A DNA stretch of 64,000 bases, from contig NW_022651105.1 of NCBI RefSeq assembly GCF_004027225.2, positions 503,772 through 567,771 of the forward strand, read 5' to 3'. This document shows, one piece after another, positions 10,801-21,663 of the stretch (position 1 is its first letter; every line of letters begins with the position of its first letter). A program made the translations under genes and the position numbers. The DNA is from Strigops habroptila. Its lineage: Eukaryota > Chordata > Aves > Psittaciformes > Psittacidae. Under the pieces are notes generated by a model. The model saw only the letters and a list, made by a program, of their open reading frames with translations. It did no database searches and was not told the origin of the DNA.

Positions 10801-13800
10801 CAGAAGAGTCAGGAGGACACAGCAGCTTTGCCATCAAGCTTCCCAAACCACCCCGAGATCTGCAGGACACAAGCGCTCAAGGAGGTTACTGGAGGGCATC
10901 AGGAAGAGCTTCTTGCTGCAGGCACTGGAGTGCTGCAGGCATGGAGCTGCTCTTCACAAACAGGGAAAACCTGCCTTTGGGACATGGGAGTCAGTGGTAG
11001 CTTTGGCTGTGGGGACCACAGAAGAGCAGGGCTCAAGATGCTGAAAGGAGGGAGGAAGGCGAGAAGCAGCCCCACCAGGAGACGTGTGTGTGCAGAGGGA
11101 TGAAGCCCACCACAACTTCTCTTACTTTCTTGATGCTGGAGGTAATTATAGAGGCACCAAAGAGCACTCCAAGCTGGAGAGCTTGTCTCATCCTTGGCAA
11201 ATCGGAAAAGGATGAGACGACCCAGAAGCTGTCCCAGGAGCGGGACTGAGAGTTCTTCTTGGGAGACAGGGCTGCATAGGTCTGTTTCAGTCGGGTGCAA
11301 GCCCTGCGGGAGGAAGGTGGAAGAACAAGAACAAGGTGAAGAACCTGAAGAACCCAAAAAAGAATGTAGAAGAAGAAAGGAAGGAGGAGAAGGAAGGAGG
11401 GGAAGGAAGGAGGGGAAGGAAGGAGGAGAAGGAAGGAGGAGAAGGAAGGAGGAGAAGGAAGGAGGAGAAGGAAGGAGGAGAAGGAAGGAGGAGAAGGAAG
11501 GAGGAGAAGGAAGGAGGAGAAGGAAGGAGGAGAAGGAAGGAGGAGAAGGAAGGAGGAGAAGGAGAAAGACCAGAAGAAGAATCTGAAGGAGAATGAAAAA
11601 AGAAAGAAGAAAGAAGAAGAAGAAGAAGAAGAAGAAAGGAGAAGGATAAAGAAGAAGGAGGAGAAGGAGAAAGGAGGAGGAGGAGAAGGCAGAGGGCAGG
11701 CAGGCTTTGCAGGGCCCCGTCTCCCCAAGCAGCCCCATGTGGGGAGAGCTGCCGCCTGCTCTGGTGTGCAGGGAGGGGGAGATGCTCTGGCTGGAGCCTG
11801 CCTGGTCCTTACCCTCAGTGTGTGATGGTGAAGCAGCAACTGGCTCAGGGTCCTGATCCTCCCCAGGGCCCTCTCCCGCACCACGGCGCTCTCAGAGCTG
11901 GTGAAGCTCAGCAGGACCTGTGCAGAGAGAAGCTGCTGGTGTGCCCTGGGAGCAGACACGTGCTGCAGCAGGAGCAGCATGGGCTGGACCCGCACTCCTT
12001 CCATCAAGGCTTCCTCTGAGCCTCTACTGGGGTTCCTGATGCTGAACATCACCCCGAGGGAGTCAGGATCAGCCCGTGGCTTTGTGTGTCAAGGGGAGGA
12101 TGGAGGGGCACCAGTACAGGAAGGGACATTCTGGGGTGAGAAGAAGCTGGGGAAGTACATTGGGTGCCTGCAGCCTGCAGGGAAACAGGCCCAGGCACAG
12201 TGCAGGATGGGCTGCGGTGCAATGGCCAAGGCTGAATAAGACAGAACCAAGGTCTTTGTCCCCTTGGCTGTGGCTGATGTCTGTGCCACAAAGGCCTAAG
12301 AGAAGACACATCCTCATTTCCAGGGCTGGGCTGAAACTAGCAGCAAAAATCCACTACCTCATCACTGTCCCTGCCCATGGCAGGGGACTGGAACTAGATG
12401 ATCTTCAGGTCCTTTCCAACCCAACCCATTCTATGATTCTATGCTTACAGTGTACATATAAATATATATACATATATATATATGCAGATATATATAAAAG
12501 ACATGTTAATACTTTAAAGAGTGGCTTATCTAATAGTTAAGGGGAAGGGAATTTTCCTAACAAGTCCCGTGGGTCCCACCAAGCTGGTCCCAAACCAGGC
12601 TGATGAGAGGCAGCAAAGATGCCAGCCCAGGGGGGATCAGTCTCCTGAGAGTGGGCAGCAAAGCCTCTAGTGGGGTTCCTGCCCCTTTGGCTTCGTATAA
12701 CTGCCCCTTGCGCCTGGGCACGTAGATAGATGCCACCCTCTGCAGCCACTGTGCTCCAGAAGGGCCTTGGTTACCCAAGGGAGGTGGGCACCACCCCTGC
12801 AGGGCGCTCTCTGTGCATGGCACTGGTGTGGGGACCATCCACTCAAGCAAGAGCGCTGTTCCCAGGGTGAGCAACAGCCCCTGTGAACCCCATTCAGCAC
12901 ATGCCAGACCTGCAGGATGTTCCGCAGCTTCTCGCTGGCCCTGGGGGCAGGAGAGTTGAGCACCAGCCTCCAGAGCATGTTGTCCGTGGATTCCAGCATC
13001 TGCAAGGAGGACAGAGCGTAGCACTTAAGGTGCCAGCTGGGCTTAAACCATGCTCATCCCGCAGCACTGCGTGACCAGGGAGCAGCCGCAGGGAGCTGTG
13101 GGCTCCTGTAGCTCCTCCAGCACTTACGAAGATAAAGTAGTATGTGTCCAGGCCCGAAAACTCCTCCTTTGGAGGAAGGAAGAAGACACTTCTGCAGCAG
13201 ATTTCCAGGAGGCTTTCCTCCTGGCCTGCCAGCCCTGTCTCCACTGAGCTGCAAAGAGAGAGGGCTCCAGTTGGACACTGCTGCTGGGAGCAGTGCCTCG
13301 AGGCCTTGGGCAGGGGGACACAGAGCTCTGGGGTCCCCAGGAGGGATGGGCAGTTGTGGTACCTCAATTCTGCTATGGCATCCATGGCGAGATGCCGCAC
13401 CTTGGTGAACAGTTGGTCCATGGGCTCCTGTTGGAGCAGCATCTGCAGAGCACAATGGCGATAAGGGACGTGGTAGATGCCAGCACCCAGTGCCACCAAT
13501 GCTGCCCTCACTGAGTGCTGGAGGCCTTGCCCCCTGCCCATAGCATCCCCAGGGTGCTCTCCTCACCTTGATCATCTCTGCCAGATGGTATTTGTGGCAG
13601 AAGACATCCAGCCCCTGGTGCAAGCCGCAGTACCTGGCGGTGCACAACAGGCAGCAGATGCTCTCTAGAAAGCCAATCTTCTGGTGCTCATCCTGGAAAC
13701 CAGGGGGGACAGAGACACAAACAGGCAGTATGAGAGGGGACAGCGGGACTGGACTCTAGGGGGGCCCTGGTTGAAGCCAGCACCCACCAGCAGAGCCCCT

Positions 13801-14490
13801 GTTCACAATGGCCATGCCTACCATTGTTGGGCTTTTGACAAATGCCTTGATGCGCTCCACGTTGTCCTGCTCCAGTCTGTAAACGGGTAACCAGGTGGCA
13901 TCTAATAGAGGAGGAGAAGAGCTTTGGAGAGCAGAGGAAGGAGCTCTGCCCTCCGCCAGCATGCCAGGGAAATGTGGTGCTGGTGTCGAGCACCATAGAG
14001 TCAGAGAACCCTAGAACGGGTTGGGTTGGAAAGGACCTGAAGATCATCTAGTTCCATGACATGGAACCATGACACGATTTAGTGTGTGGTGTCCCTGCCT
14101 GTGGAGGACATCAGTGGAACTGGATGAGCTTAAGGTCCTTTCCATCCCAAACCATTCTATGATTCTATATCACCCAAGGCTCTGTCCAACCTGGCCTTGA
14201 ACGCTGCCAGGGATGGAGCATTCACCACCTCTTTGGATAAGCTGTGCCAGCGCTTCTCCACTCTCACAGGCAAGAACTTCTTCCTTATGTGCAACCTGAG
14301 CTTCCCCTGTTTCAGTTTAAACCCATCACCCCTTGTCCTGGTCCCAGACCAACAGGGCCTCTCACTCACCAGTCCTCAATGGCAGGACCGGGGGTTCCTC
14401 ATTGGACTCCGGTGAAGATCTGCTCTTCTGGGGAGCCCTGTTCTCCTCCTCCCAGGCCCTCCTTGGGGTTCTGGGGGGTTTCTTCGCCAT
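7889..14490 (-). CDS. Maestro heat-like repeat (MROH) family protein, copy 1, 19 coding exons, intact
   Basis: Coding exons, 5' to 3' on the minus strand: 14490-14370, 13901-13822, 13692-13567, 13442-13363, 13248-13128, 12999-12910, 11917-11813, 11303-11126, 10781-10708, 10533-10384, 10202-10048, 9833-9719, 9641-9516, 9373-9197, 8988-8833, 8699-8598, 8383-8281, 8156-8097 and 8016-7889. Every border is AG/GT, all phases agree, and the 2247 nt close as 748 codons plus TGA. The ATG lies one base after its acceptor, and the untranslated exon upstream has no ATG. The product is an all-helical HEAT-like protein. Typical MROH segments include RELSIRLFRVLLDSVV (residues ~572-587), KIKALVIIRNAMG (~528-540) and EAMRDSSIFEKWVAEDILDL (~345-364). 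There is no signal peptide or membrane segment, so it is probably intracellular. The N-terminus (1-40) is basic, Pro/Glu-rich and probably disordered. It is shorter than human MROH2B and near MROH6 in length. Molecular function is unknown; the founder gene, maestro, is a male-gonad gene. The member number cannot be assigned by eye. Confidence 0.87.
9935..9975 (-). mobile_element. Very short CR1 tail fragments in MROH introns
   Basis: GGAAAGGACCTGAAGATCAT is the reverse complement of the CR1 3' end. The counterpart is at about 25061-25100. Another minus fragment, without a tail, lies at 15355-15425 and 30458-30528, upstream of the MROH promoters. Confidence 0.65.
11365..11700 (+). repeat. Polypurine tandem repeat in an MROH intron, unit 1
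   Basis: About 330 bases of nearly pure purine on the plus strand. The core is a 13-bp unit (AGGAGAAGGAAGG) repeated more than ten times, followed by an AGA run (about 11600-11640). It lies in the intron between coding exons 11917-11813 and 11303-11126. The counterpart in unit 2 (about 26485-26650) is about 165 bases shorter. Confidence 0.9.
12365..12445 (+). mobile_element. CR1 3' tail in an MROH intron, unit 1 (copy at 27325-27405)
   Basis: CAGGTCCTTTCCAACCCAAC followed by TTCTATGATTCTATG. An AT-rich microsatellite follows at about 12455-12500. Confidence 0.85.
13998..14345. mobile_element. Nested CR1 fragments between MROH coding exons 1 and 2, unit 1
   Basis: A minus piece (13998-14060), a plus tail ending ATTCTATGATTCTAT (about 14085-14170) and a longer minus piece (14172-14345, CTGTCCAACCTGGCCTTGAA). 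It ends about 25 bases from the coding exon at 14370. The same set is at 28968-29315. Confidence 0.85.
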
Positions 14491-14629
14491 CCTGTGGATG
14501 AAGGAAAAAGATTGAGGTGGTGGAGGGGGAAGCTTGGACCAAACGCATCAGGGCTGAGCTCAGGAGCAACCCACCGGCTCCTTGCTCCTGCCCTGTCCCA
14601 TCGCCATGAGCCGTGACTTGATATAAGGA

Positions 14630-14870
14630 TTATGATGGGGTGTGGTGATATGTTCTATGAAATGAGGAAGATGATGAGATGCGATGGGTGAGATGAGATG
14701 AGATGGATGAGATGAGGTGAAGATGTGGTGTCGTGATGTGGTGTGATGATGTGGTGTGAGGAAGATGATGCGATGCAGTGCGATGAAATGAGATGAAGAT
14801 GAAATGGGATGAAGATGAGCTGAGCTGAGGTGATGACATGCGATGAGATGAGACCAGATGGGATCACCTC
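14630..14870 (+). repeat. GATGA/GATGTG microsatellite in MROH intron 1, unit 1 (copy at 29725-29970)
   Basis: Imperfect GATGAGAT and GATGTGGTGT repeats for about 240 bases, between the untranslated exon and the start-codon exon. Nearly identical in both units. Confidence 0.8.
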
Positions 14871-14938
14871 CATCACACCCCAGCTGAGGAGGAGGAAAAT
14901 GCACTTGGGGAGGGGAGAGGAGGATTTTTCACACGTAC

Positions 14939-15053
14939 TTGGTCAGAAGTTGTCTTTCCGTAGCTTTCTGTCCGCAATCCACTGAGGTGCGGTACCAGCA
15001 ATGCAGCTTGCTCACGAGAGACTCAACCACTCCGTGAGCTCTTCTGTCAAGTG
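14939..15053 (-). other. 5' untranslated exon 1 of MROH-like copy 1
   Basis: The exon ends at a good donor (CCAA then GTACGTG; the intron begins at 14938). It starts about 25-30 bases downstream of the TATA box, so the 5' end given here is an estimate. It contains no ATG, so translation should begin at the first ATG of exon 2 (14490). The intron that follows (14938-14492) carries a GATGA-type microsatellite and reaches the exon 2 acceptor at 14493-14492. Confidence 0.6.
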
Positions 15054-15076
15054 CCACACACAGGGACAGCCCTGGC

Positions 15077-15142
15077 TTTATACCTGGCTGTGCCTACCTC
15101 AGCGCCGGTGCTTTGTGGCATCATAGGTGGTGGGTGATGTCA
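15077..15142 (-). promoter_or_regulatory. TATA box and CRE-like site, promoter of MROH-like copy 1
   Basis: On the minus strand a TATAAA box sits at 15082-15077 in the context GGTATAAAGCC. A CRE-like octamer, TGACATCA (one mismatch to TGACGTCA), sits about 55 bases further upstream at 15142-15135. The spacing to exon 1 suits a focused promoter. TATA plus CRE is a common arrangement in testis-expressed vertebrate genes, which would fit the maestro family, but expression here is inference. Confidence 0.6.
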
Positions 15143-16242
15143 CAAGAGCCAAGGCAGCGCCGGGTTTCGAGGCAATGTCCACCCTGAGTGGGAGCAGGTT
15201 TGGCTCCTCTGCACCAGGGAAGACACCCTCCACCTCCAGAGCATCTCCTCCCATCGGAGGGGGCAGCTCTTTGCATTCCCACTCAAGAGCGACAGCTTTG
15301 GGAGCTCAGATGCCCTGAGGGAGGAATGTGAGCAGGAGAGCTTGAGGACCTTCCTGCATTCACTCTGCTCCGTCCAACCCGGCCTTAAACACTGCCACGG
15401 ATGGAGCATTCACAACTTCCTTGGGTGAAGAAAAACTGCAGGTGACAGGTCGGGCACCCCGGGATGTTTGGTGACAAGAGCTGCGATTCCAGAAGGGACA
15501 CAACATTCGGGGTGGACACCGGGCACATATAACATCGCCATGCACCTGACAGGCCACATGTCTGGGTGATGCCATGTCCCATGTCAGCACGCCTTCAGTG
15601 CTGAGCACGAGTTGTCCCACTTCCAAGCACCTCTGATGGAACCGGTCTAATAAAGCTGTGCTAACCCTGAGTCAGCCGCAGGAGCTCACCCACAGTGCCA
15701 CCTATGCTACCTAACCCAACACCTCTGCTGCCTCAAGTGCCACCTACACTACCCAGCCTGACACCTACGATACCCAACGTGACACCCACACCACCTGACA
15801 TCTACACGTCCCAACCTCACACTGCCTGCACCCCTTAACAACTGCCCGTATCCCTGCTGAGAGGATAATCTGCAAATAGCCTACAGTGTGTCCCCAAAGT
15901 GTGCCCTTACCTGCTGGGGCCCTCTCCTCGCGCCTGCGTTTCAATGATGTCCTGTCTCTTCACCGTCTACTGCTCACCCCTAAACACCCACCGTGACCGC
16001 CACTGACCACCACCAAGCAGTGCCCTCCTGCATGGGCCAATGCAGATCTCCTCAGCATCCTCTGGTGAATTCTTGCCGCTCAGGGCTCGTGCCATTCAGC
16101 ATCTCCATGGGCTGGCATTGCTAAAAAAACCCCACTTGCTTCCATCGCTGGCCACTCACCTTCCTCCTCTTCATCCTCCTCCTCCTCCTCTTCTTCTTCT
16201 TCCTCCTCACTATACCTTGCTGCAGAAAAACAGGGCACCTAC

Positions 16243-16394
16243 CATACAGGATGGTACTGGCATTGCTGTTGCCCAGCTTGTTCGTGGCAACACACATGTA
16301 GTTGCCACAGTCCTCCTCTGAGAGGTTGAAGAAGGGCAGCGTGGACAGGCTGCCCTCGCTCTCGATCCGCACACCTTCCAGCCCATTGGCTAAC
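16243..16394 (-). pseudogene. Orphan IgLON-type third Ig-domain exon, unit 1
   Basis: A 152-bp exon with acceptor CCCTGCAG (to 16395) and donor G|GTAGGT (from 16242). It encodes the last half of an IgLON third Ig domain: [12 protein letters not shown], then [19 protein letters not shown], then [12 protein letters not shown]. The phases (split Arg codon at the start, split Gly codon at the end) fit the OPCML/NTM family as I know it. OPCML is the closest match I can recall. Compared with the family, a Tyr of the DYGNYTC motif is Cys and the Thr is Met. No other IgLON exon is visible within this window, so it is most likely a trapped exon fragment. Whether it is spliced to anything is unknown. 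Confidence 0.7.
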
Positions 16395-16814
16395 CTGCAG
16401 GGTTCAAAAACACATGATGATGCTTCGAGTGCAACATGCTGTGCCCCCTGCTCTTCCCACCAGCCATGTCCCACACATTCCCCCTCCAGACTCCCCACAT
16501 CCCACCAAGACAAGCCCTGACACGCTCCCCATTCCCTAATCAATCTCCCCGCACAACATACCCTGCTCAAATCAACCCTACCAGCCAACGCCATTGTCTC
16601 TGAGCGAAACAACCCACTTAGACCCAGCAACATGTGTTGAACCCACCCCTCCTCCACACAAGGCCCTTGACCACTTGGCTCTCAACCAGCGTCCTCCTTC
16701 AATCACTGAAACTACGCCAAGGGAACGGGGAGGAAAATCACAGAAGTGTAATACCCACAGGTTAGAGAAAAGAACAGCGTAATAACTACAGAACAATCAT
16801 GGAATCATAGGATC

Positions 16815-17935
16815 ACCGTAGATGATGCACGCAATGGGACTCTGTGATGGGAAAGCGAGGAGTGAGAGCAATGCCGGTGGCACCGTTCCGGAGCTCACCA
16901 TGTGCAGAAGAGGCCCAGCACCAGCTTTCAGTACTGGCACTTCGGCTGTGGGAGCAGGGCCCGGACGTTCGTGCTCAATGCGACAGGCTCGGCACAGCCT
17001 CGAGTGGGCACCGTAGATGTTGCATTCAATTGGACTTTTAGGTGGGAAAGCGAGGAGTGAGATCAATGCCGGTGGCACCGTTGCGGACCTCACCATGTGC
17101 AGAAGAGGCCCAGCACCAGCTTTGAGTCCTGGCTCTTCAGCTGTGGGAGCAGGGCCCGGACGTTCGTGCTGAATGAGACAGGCTCTGCATAGCCTTGAGC
17201 CTGCAACGTAGAGGATGCACGCAATTGGACTTTTAGATGGGAAAGCGAGGAGCGAGAGCAATGCCAGTGGCACCGTTTCATAGATCACCATGTGCAGAAG
17301 AGGCCCAGCACCAGCTTTCAGTCCTGGCTCTTCGGATGTGGGAGCAGGTCCCGGATGTTCGTGCTCAATGCGACGAAATGGGCACAGCCTCGAGTGGGCA
17401 CCGTAGATGTTGCATTCAATTGGACTTTTAGGTGCGAAAGCGAGGAGCGAGATCAATGTCGGTAGCACCGTTTTGTAGCTCACCATGTCCAGAAGAGGCC
17501 CAGCACCAGCTTTCAGTCCTGGCTCTTCGGCTGTGGGAGCAGGGCCCGGACGTTCGTGCTCAAAGCGACGGGCTCGGCACAGCCTCGAGCCTGCATCGTA
17601 GGGGATCCATGCAATTGGACTTTAAGGTGGGAAAGCAAGGAGCGAGAGCAATGCCGATGGCACCGTTGCGGAGGGCACTGAGTGCAGAAGAGGCCCAGCA
17701 CCTGCTTTTTATCCTGGCTCATTGGCTGTGAGAGCAGGGTCCGGACGTTCAAGCTCAATGCGGCCGGCTCGGCTCAGCCTCGAGCCTGCATCGTGGAGGA
17801 TGCACACAACTGGACCTTTAGGTGGGAAAGCGAGGAGCGAGAACAATGCCGGTGGCACCGTTACGGAGGTCATCGTTCGCAGAAGAGGCCCAGCACCAGC
17901 TTTCAGTCCTGGCTCTTCGGCTGTGGGAGCACCTA
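16815..17935 (+). repeat. 195-bp satellite array 2, between the duplicated units
   Basis: About six monomers in the same orientation as array 1, starting directly at the right edge of unit 1 and ending abruptly inside the CTTCGGCTGTGGGAGCA landmark, where unrelated spacer follows. Confidence 0.9.
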
Positions 17936-19054
17936 AGGGTGGCAATCTTGGCACCATTAGCTCTGCTCACTGAGGTGAGCTGCCTCAGCTTACAGAAGCG
18001 ACCCTGCTAGCATTCCCTGAGACTGATTTCTCTATTTCTGGCCTTAACACTAAATCACCAGCTCGTTTCTGCTCTGTGGTAGTCAGGGAATGAGGGTGGT
18101 GGTCATCTAGCAAATCCCCCCTCAAGCATCAACTACTGACTAGTGCAGCACTGGGAGAGCGAGGAGAGGACTCGGGCTGGCTCTGACTCTCCCTCAGGAC
18201 AGAAAGCTGGTGCTGGGCATTACCTACACAGGGTGAGCTTTGCAACGGTGCCACCAACATGGCAATACGCCCTTCCTCTGCCACCTTAAACACCATCTGT
18301 GTACTTCCCTTCTGCTCAGTGCACTTCGGTGTCCCAGAGCACAGCTACGGAATGCAAACGTCCAGCCGCTGCTCCCAAACCCGTAGTCCCAGGACTATGC
18401 TGCTGAGCATCACCTACACATGGCTTGCATCGCAACAGCTCCACTAACATTCACAGCAACGATCTGCCAAGAAAAATCCATTCCTCAGCTTTTTGCAACA
18501 TCTTGAACAGGAGATATTATCAGCCCTTTTCTCGCTCATGAGTAATCACTCCATCCATTTGCCTCCTCCCAACTCAGCCCCCAACCGACCAGGACAAAAC
18601 GTGTCTTTCCAATGCAACCCTTACAACCCGCAGCGGCCTCTCCTCTGCATTTCTAGCTTAGAGAGAAATCATTGCAAGGCAGAGCGGACATTTCTGGACA
18701 TCACTTGCAAATCCCAGGACAAAGCTTGACCAGAACAAACAGATGAACTGCTGGGAAAGGGAAGGTAGATAGGTGCCATGCTTCAAATCACGGGGTTACC
18801 ACCTCCTTCAAGAGTTAGAAATGCCTTTCCCAGCCTAACAGAAACCTGTCTTTGAACCAAAGAGAGCAATGAAACTTCCTTCAGAACCAACTTGAAGAAT
18901 TCAAAGTCATTTCCAAGTTACTAAGCACCTGCCTCACTTTCTTCAGCTCCTGCAACTACACGACTACTTCTTGTTTTCCTTCCACCACAAGCATTCAAGT
19001 CCCAGTAAACACTAGCAAAGCCCTTTCCGTCTCCCATCGGATTCCCAATACGCT
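17936..19054. other. Spacer specific to the left of unit 2
   Basis: It has no counterpart left of unit 1, where the satellite abuts the unit directly. Apart from diverged inverted satellite (18185-18450) I see no gene or known repeat. Confidence 0.6.
18185..18450 (-). repeat. Diverged inverted satellite monomers in the spacer left of unit 2
   Basis: AAGCTGGTGCTGGGCATTAC, GAGCTTTGCAACGGTGCC and CCACCAACATGGCAATACG follow the reverse complement of the satellite. At least one full monomer plus part of a second. Confidence 0.55.
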
Positions 19055-21514
19055 GATATGTTTCTTCAGAAGCCTTTCCAGGGAATGAAATGATCCCAAA
19101 CTAATAACACTTGTGATTTAGACAGAGCCATCCTTGCTTGGGATCTCTTCTAAACAGACTTCAGCAGGAGCAGAAGGAACAACCTCTTTTCCAGATCTAT
19201 TTGAGTCTGATATAAACATAGGTATTTTCTACAGAAAAACATGCTTTGGATTTCTCATCAATATGTATGTACAAAGCTAACCCAAAATGTCTCAGTTGCT
19301 CCTGAGTAACACATGATGGTAACTTGGAAATAAAGCAGTTTGACAGGTTATGTGTGGTGTATAAAAGCATAGCAATATTGCTTACTGTCAGATGATCAAG
19401 TTTCTGGGGCGCAAGGAGAAGATGGAAGGGATTCCAGCAGCCTTGCCTGCGTTTCCTCTAGTCTTGCTCTGGACGATCACAAGCAGACAAGAGCAGCAAC
19501 AAGGCTGAGGAAAAACAAACAAGAATTGACAACGTGAGACCAGCAAAAGCATTACTGGAGTGGTCTAAACCTATTTGCTAATCCAATCCAGCATCATCAA
19601 AGCTCTTCAGAACATCAGGGAGTGCCAAAAAGATGCAAACATTGTGGAGAATGTGCTGGAACCCTGAAAAACGGCTTTAGACTTTGTTGTTTCCCCCTGT
19701 TTTCCTTTGTACCCTGTCTTTACTGTCTGTGCAGGACTGGGGTCACCGGCACACTCTTTCTGCTGCAGCACAGAACGGCTGATGCCTGTGTCGCTGACTC
19801 AAACCTGAGACTGAAAAGGACTAGTTAGCATTTACTAGTGGGAGCTGCTTTCCAAAGAAACACAGAGGGGGTTTAAATCAAAAGAGTCAATTGGAAAAAC
19901 CAGAGAAGCAGGGGAAAATTGCTGTTCTTCCTGGTTTACAGGTAGGGAAACTGAGGCACAGACCACTGAAATCATCCCAGAAAGGCTCTAAGGGGAGAGA
20001 TGGAGAGCTTGAAAAAGACCCAGAGCAGGGCTTCACAAGGACACAACCTCAGTCTGCCTCTGATCTCAAGAGCCAAGATGAAGGTTTGGCAGGAGTACAC
20101 CTGCTGGCACATATATGCCCAACGTCAGCAAGGACCTACTCTGCCACCCAGTATCGTCCATTACAAGTGCTGCAGTTTCCAACAGGCACCTACCTGATGC
20201 TTGCACCAGCAGGGATCTTGCAAGCCCTGCACATGACCCAGCAGCTCTGTGCCTCAGTTTCCCCTCTCCCAGACACAGCAAGGGGGCCCAAGGTAGGCCG
20301 AGACCAGCTGTGGGGGAGATCTCATCAGCCCTTTGGCCCAGGCACTTGTTTCTACAGCACCTGGGCAGACAATGAGTCTTTCCTTCTGCTTTGGGCTATC
20401 ACAGCCCAGGGCAGCAGCTGAGGAAGAGCAGAGGAGGCACAGGGCTCATGCAAAGGTCTCACACTGAGTTCCTCTACAGACTTATTTGGACACTTTCATC
20501 GTGTTATCTGGCTGCTCTGTGCTTATTTCTCCCTCCTTATACATGGTGACACTGACACCAGCCACTCGCATGAAATGCTTTCAAACACAAAATCACGATT
20601 AGATACAGCTCATGCAATTGCTGCATGCTGTAAGCAAGGCCTAGTCCAAAGAATATATAGATTTTTTAAAGAGAGGTAGGGGTTTGGGGCCAGCAAGTCA
20701 GTACTGTTTGCAACAACCACAGGCACAGAGCCCAATGGCATTGGTTTAGACCCCTCCATGTTTCAGTGCAAGGAACAGGGAGCACTCAGCAAAGCAAAAA
20801 GTACCTCTTAACAAAGACACAACATGCATTTGGGCATTGCCTGGTGCTAAGGCAAGCAGCATTCACACCAACAATAGGGAGCACAACCAGGCTCTAAAGC
20901 AGGGCAAGCAACTTCTCTAAAGCCTACCCACGCCACAGCACAGGGCACAGAGGAATCCTGCTCCAAGAAGGGCACCATCACTGGCTACCCTCAGGCCAAA
21001 CTCATCATTCAGAGGTTTAAGACCTTAGAAAAGAGCCAACTTTCTTTCTGCATCCCACTCTCAGGGCAGCATGCAAATCCCTTCCAGCTCTCCTTACCTT
21101 CTTTCTCTGCCATGCTCTTGTTGTCAGTCCTCAAGGAAGAAGGCAGCACTAAGCTCTCCCTCAGAAGCACACAGAAGGCTCAAGGCAGCAAGTGGAGAAG
21201 CCCATGTACATCAGCAGAGCCCAGCCCTCCAACAAACCAGAACTACTTTCTTCCCACAGCAAAGCCAAGTTCAGCTCATACTTTCCACCTCAGAAAACCA
21301 CAAGAAAAGGAACCCAACTCCCTGCACACCTTCCTCTGCAAGCCCAACCCTCCCAGAACAATCAACAGCTTCAGAGAACCTTCTGGTGCCTGCTAAGGGT
21401 AACCAAACCCACCTGAGAGCACATTGCTCCCACTCATCTCACTGCTCATCCTGGAGCTGAAACCCACCAACAGGAATCCAGGGGGGCTTAGGAGCACTTA
21501 CGGAAACATCCACT

Positions 21515-21663
21515 TAATTCCCACACATGGAGACCTCCGGAACGGTGCCACCAACATGGATATCCTCCCTTACGTACCCACCTAAAACTCCATCTGCATA
21601 AAGCCCCACTGGACACCAGTCTCCAGGGACCGAGATAGCAGCTCCCAAAGTGCAAACGTCCAG
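21515..21663 (-). repeat. Single diverged inverted satellite monomer, unit 2
   Basis: Counterpart of 5985-6135, with the same minus-strand landmarks. Confidence 0.55.

Larger units (their letters stand above)
2785..16820. repeat. Segmental duplication, unit 1
   Basis: This block matches 19055-31925 almost base for base: a noncoding 5' part, the MROH-like gene, the orphan Ig exon and flanking CR1 fragments. It starts at GATATGTTTCTTCAG (2785) and ends where the satellite array resumes. Differences from unit 2 are the LTR at 2822-3535, about 398 bases of CR1 lost from unit 2, a purine tract about 165 bases longer, and about 90 bases fewer in MROH intron 1. Confidence 0.9.

Noticed and set aside
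11033-12052. 339-codon and 279-codon open frames rich in Ser, Leu and Phe on the minus strand
   Set aside because: The bulk is the translated polypyrimidine strand of the intronic repeat; only the short flanking exon portions are real.
11918-12052. Longer version of coding exon 7 starting at MFSIRN
   Set aside because: The phase from the previous exon would not match, whereas the acceptor CTCTCTGCACAG at 11918 gives a phase-0 exon of exactly 35 codons with MROH sequence.
7889-14490. MROH copies considered as pseudogenes
   Set aside because: No stop, frameshift or lost splice site was found in any of the 19 coding exons of either copy.
16797-17486. 229-codon minus-strand frame and the 64-codon plus-strand frames of the satellite arrays
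   Set aside because: Periodicity of 195 bp keeps frames open without any start, splice or polyadenylation context.
19891-20421. 176-codon open frame in unit 2
   Set aside because: Interrupted by a stop in unit 1, overlaps MIR-like repeats and has no family resemblance.
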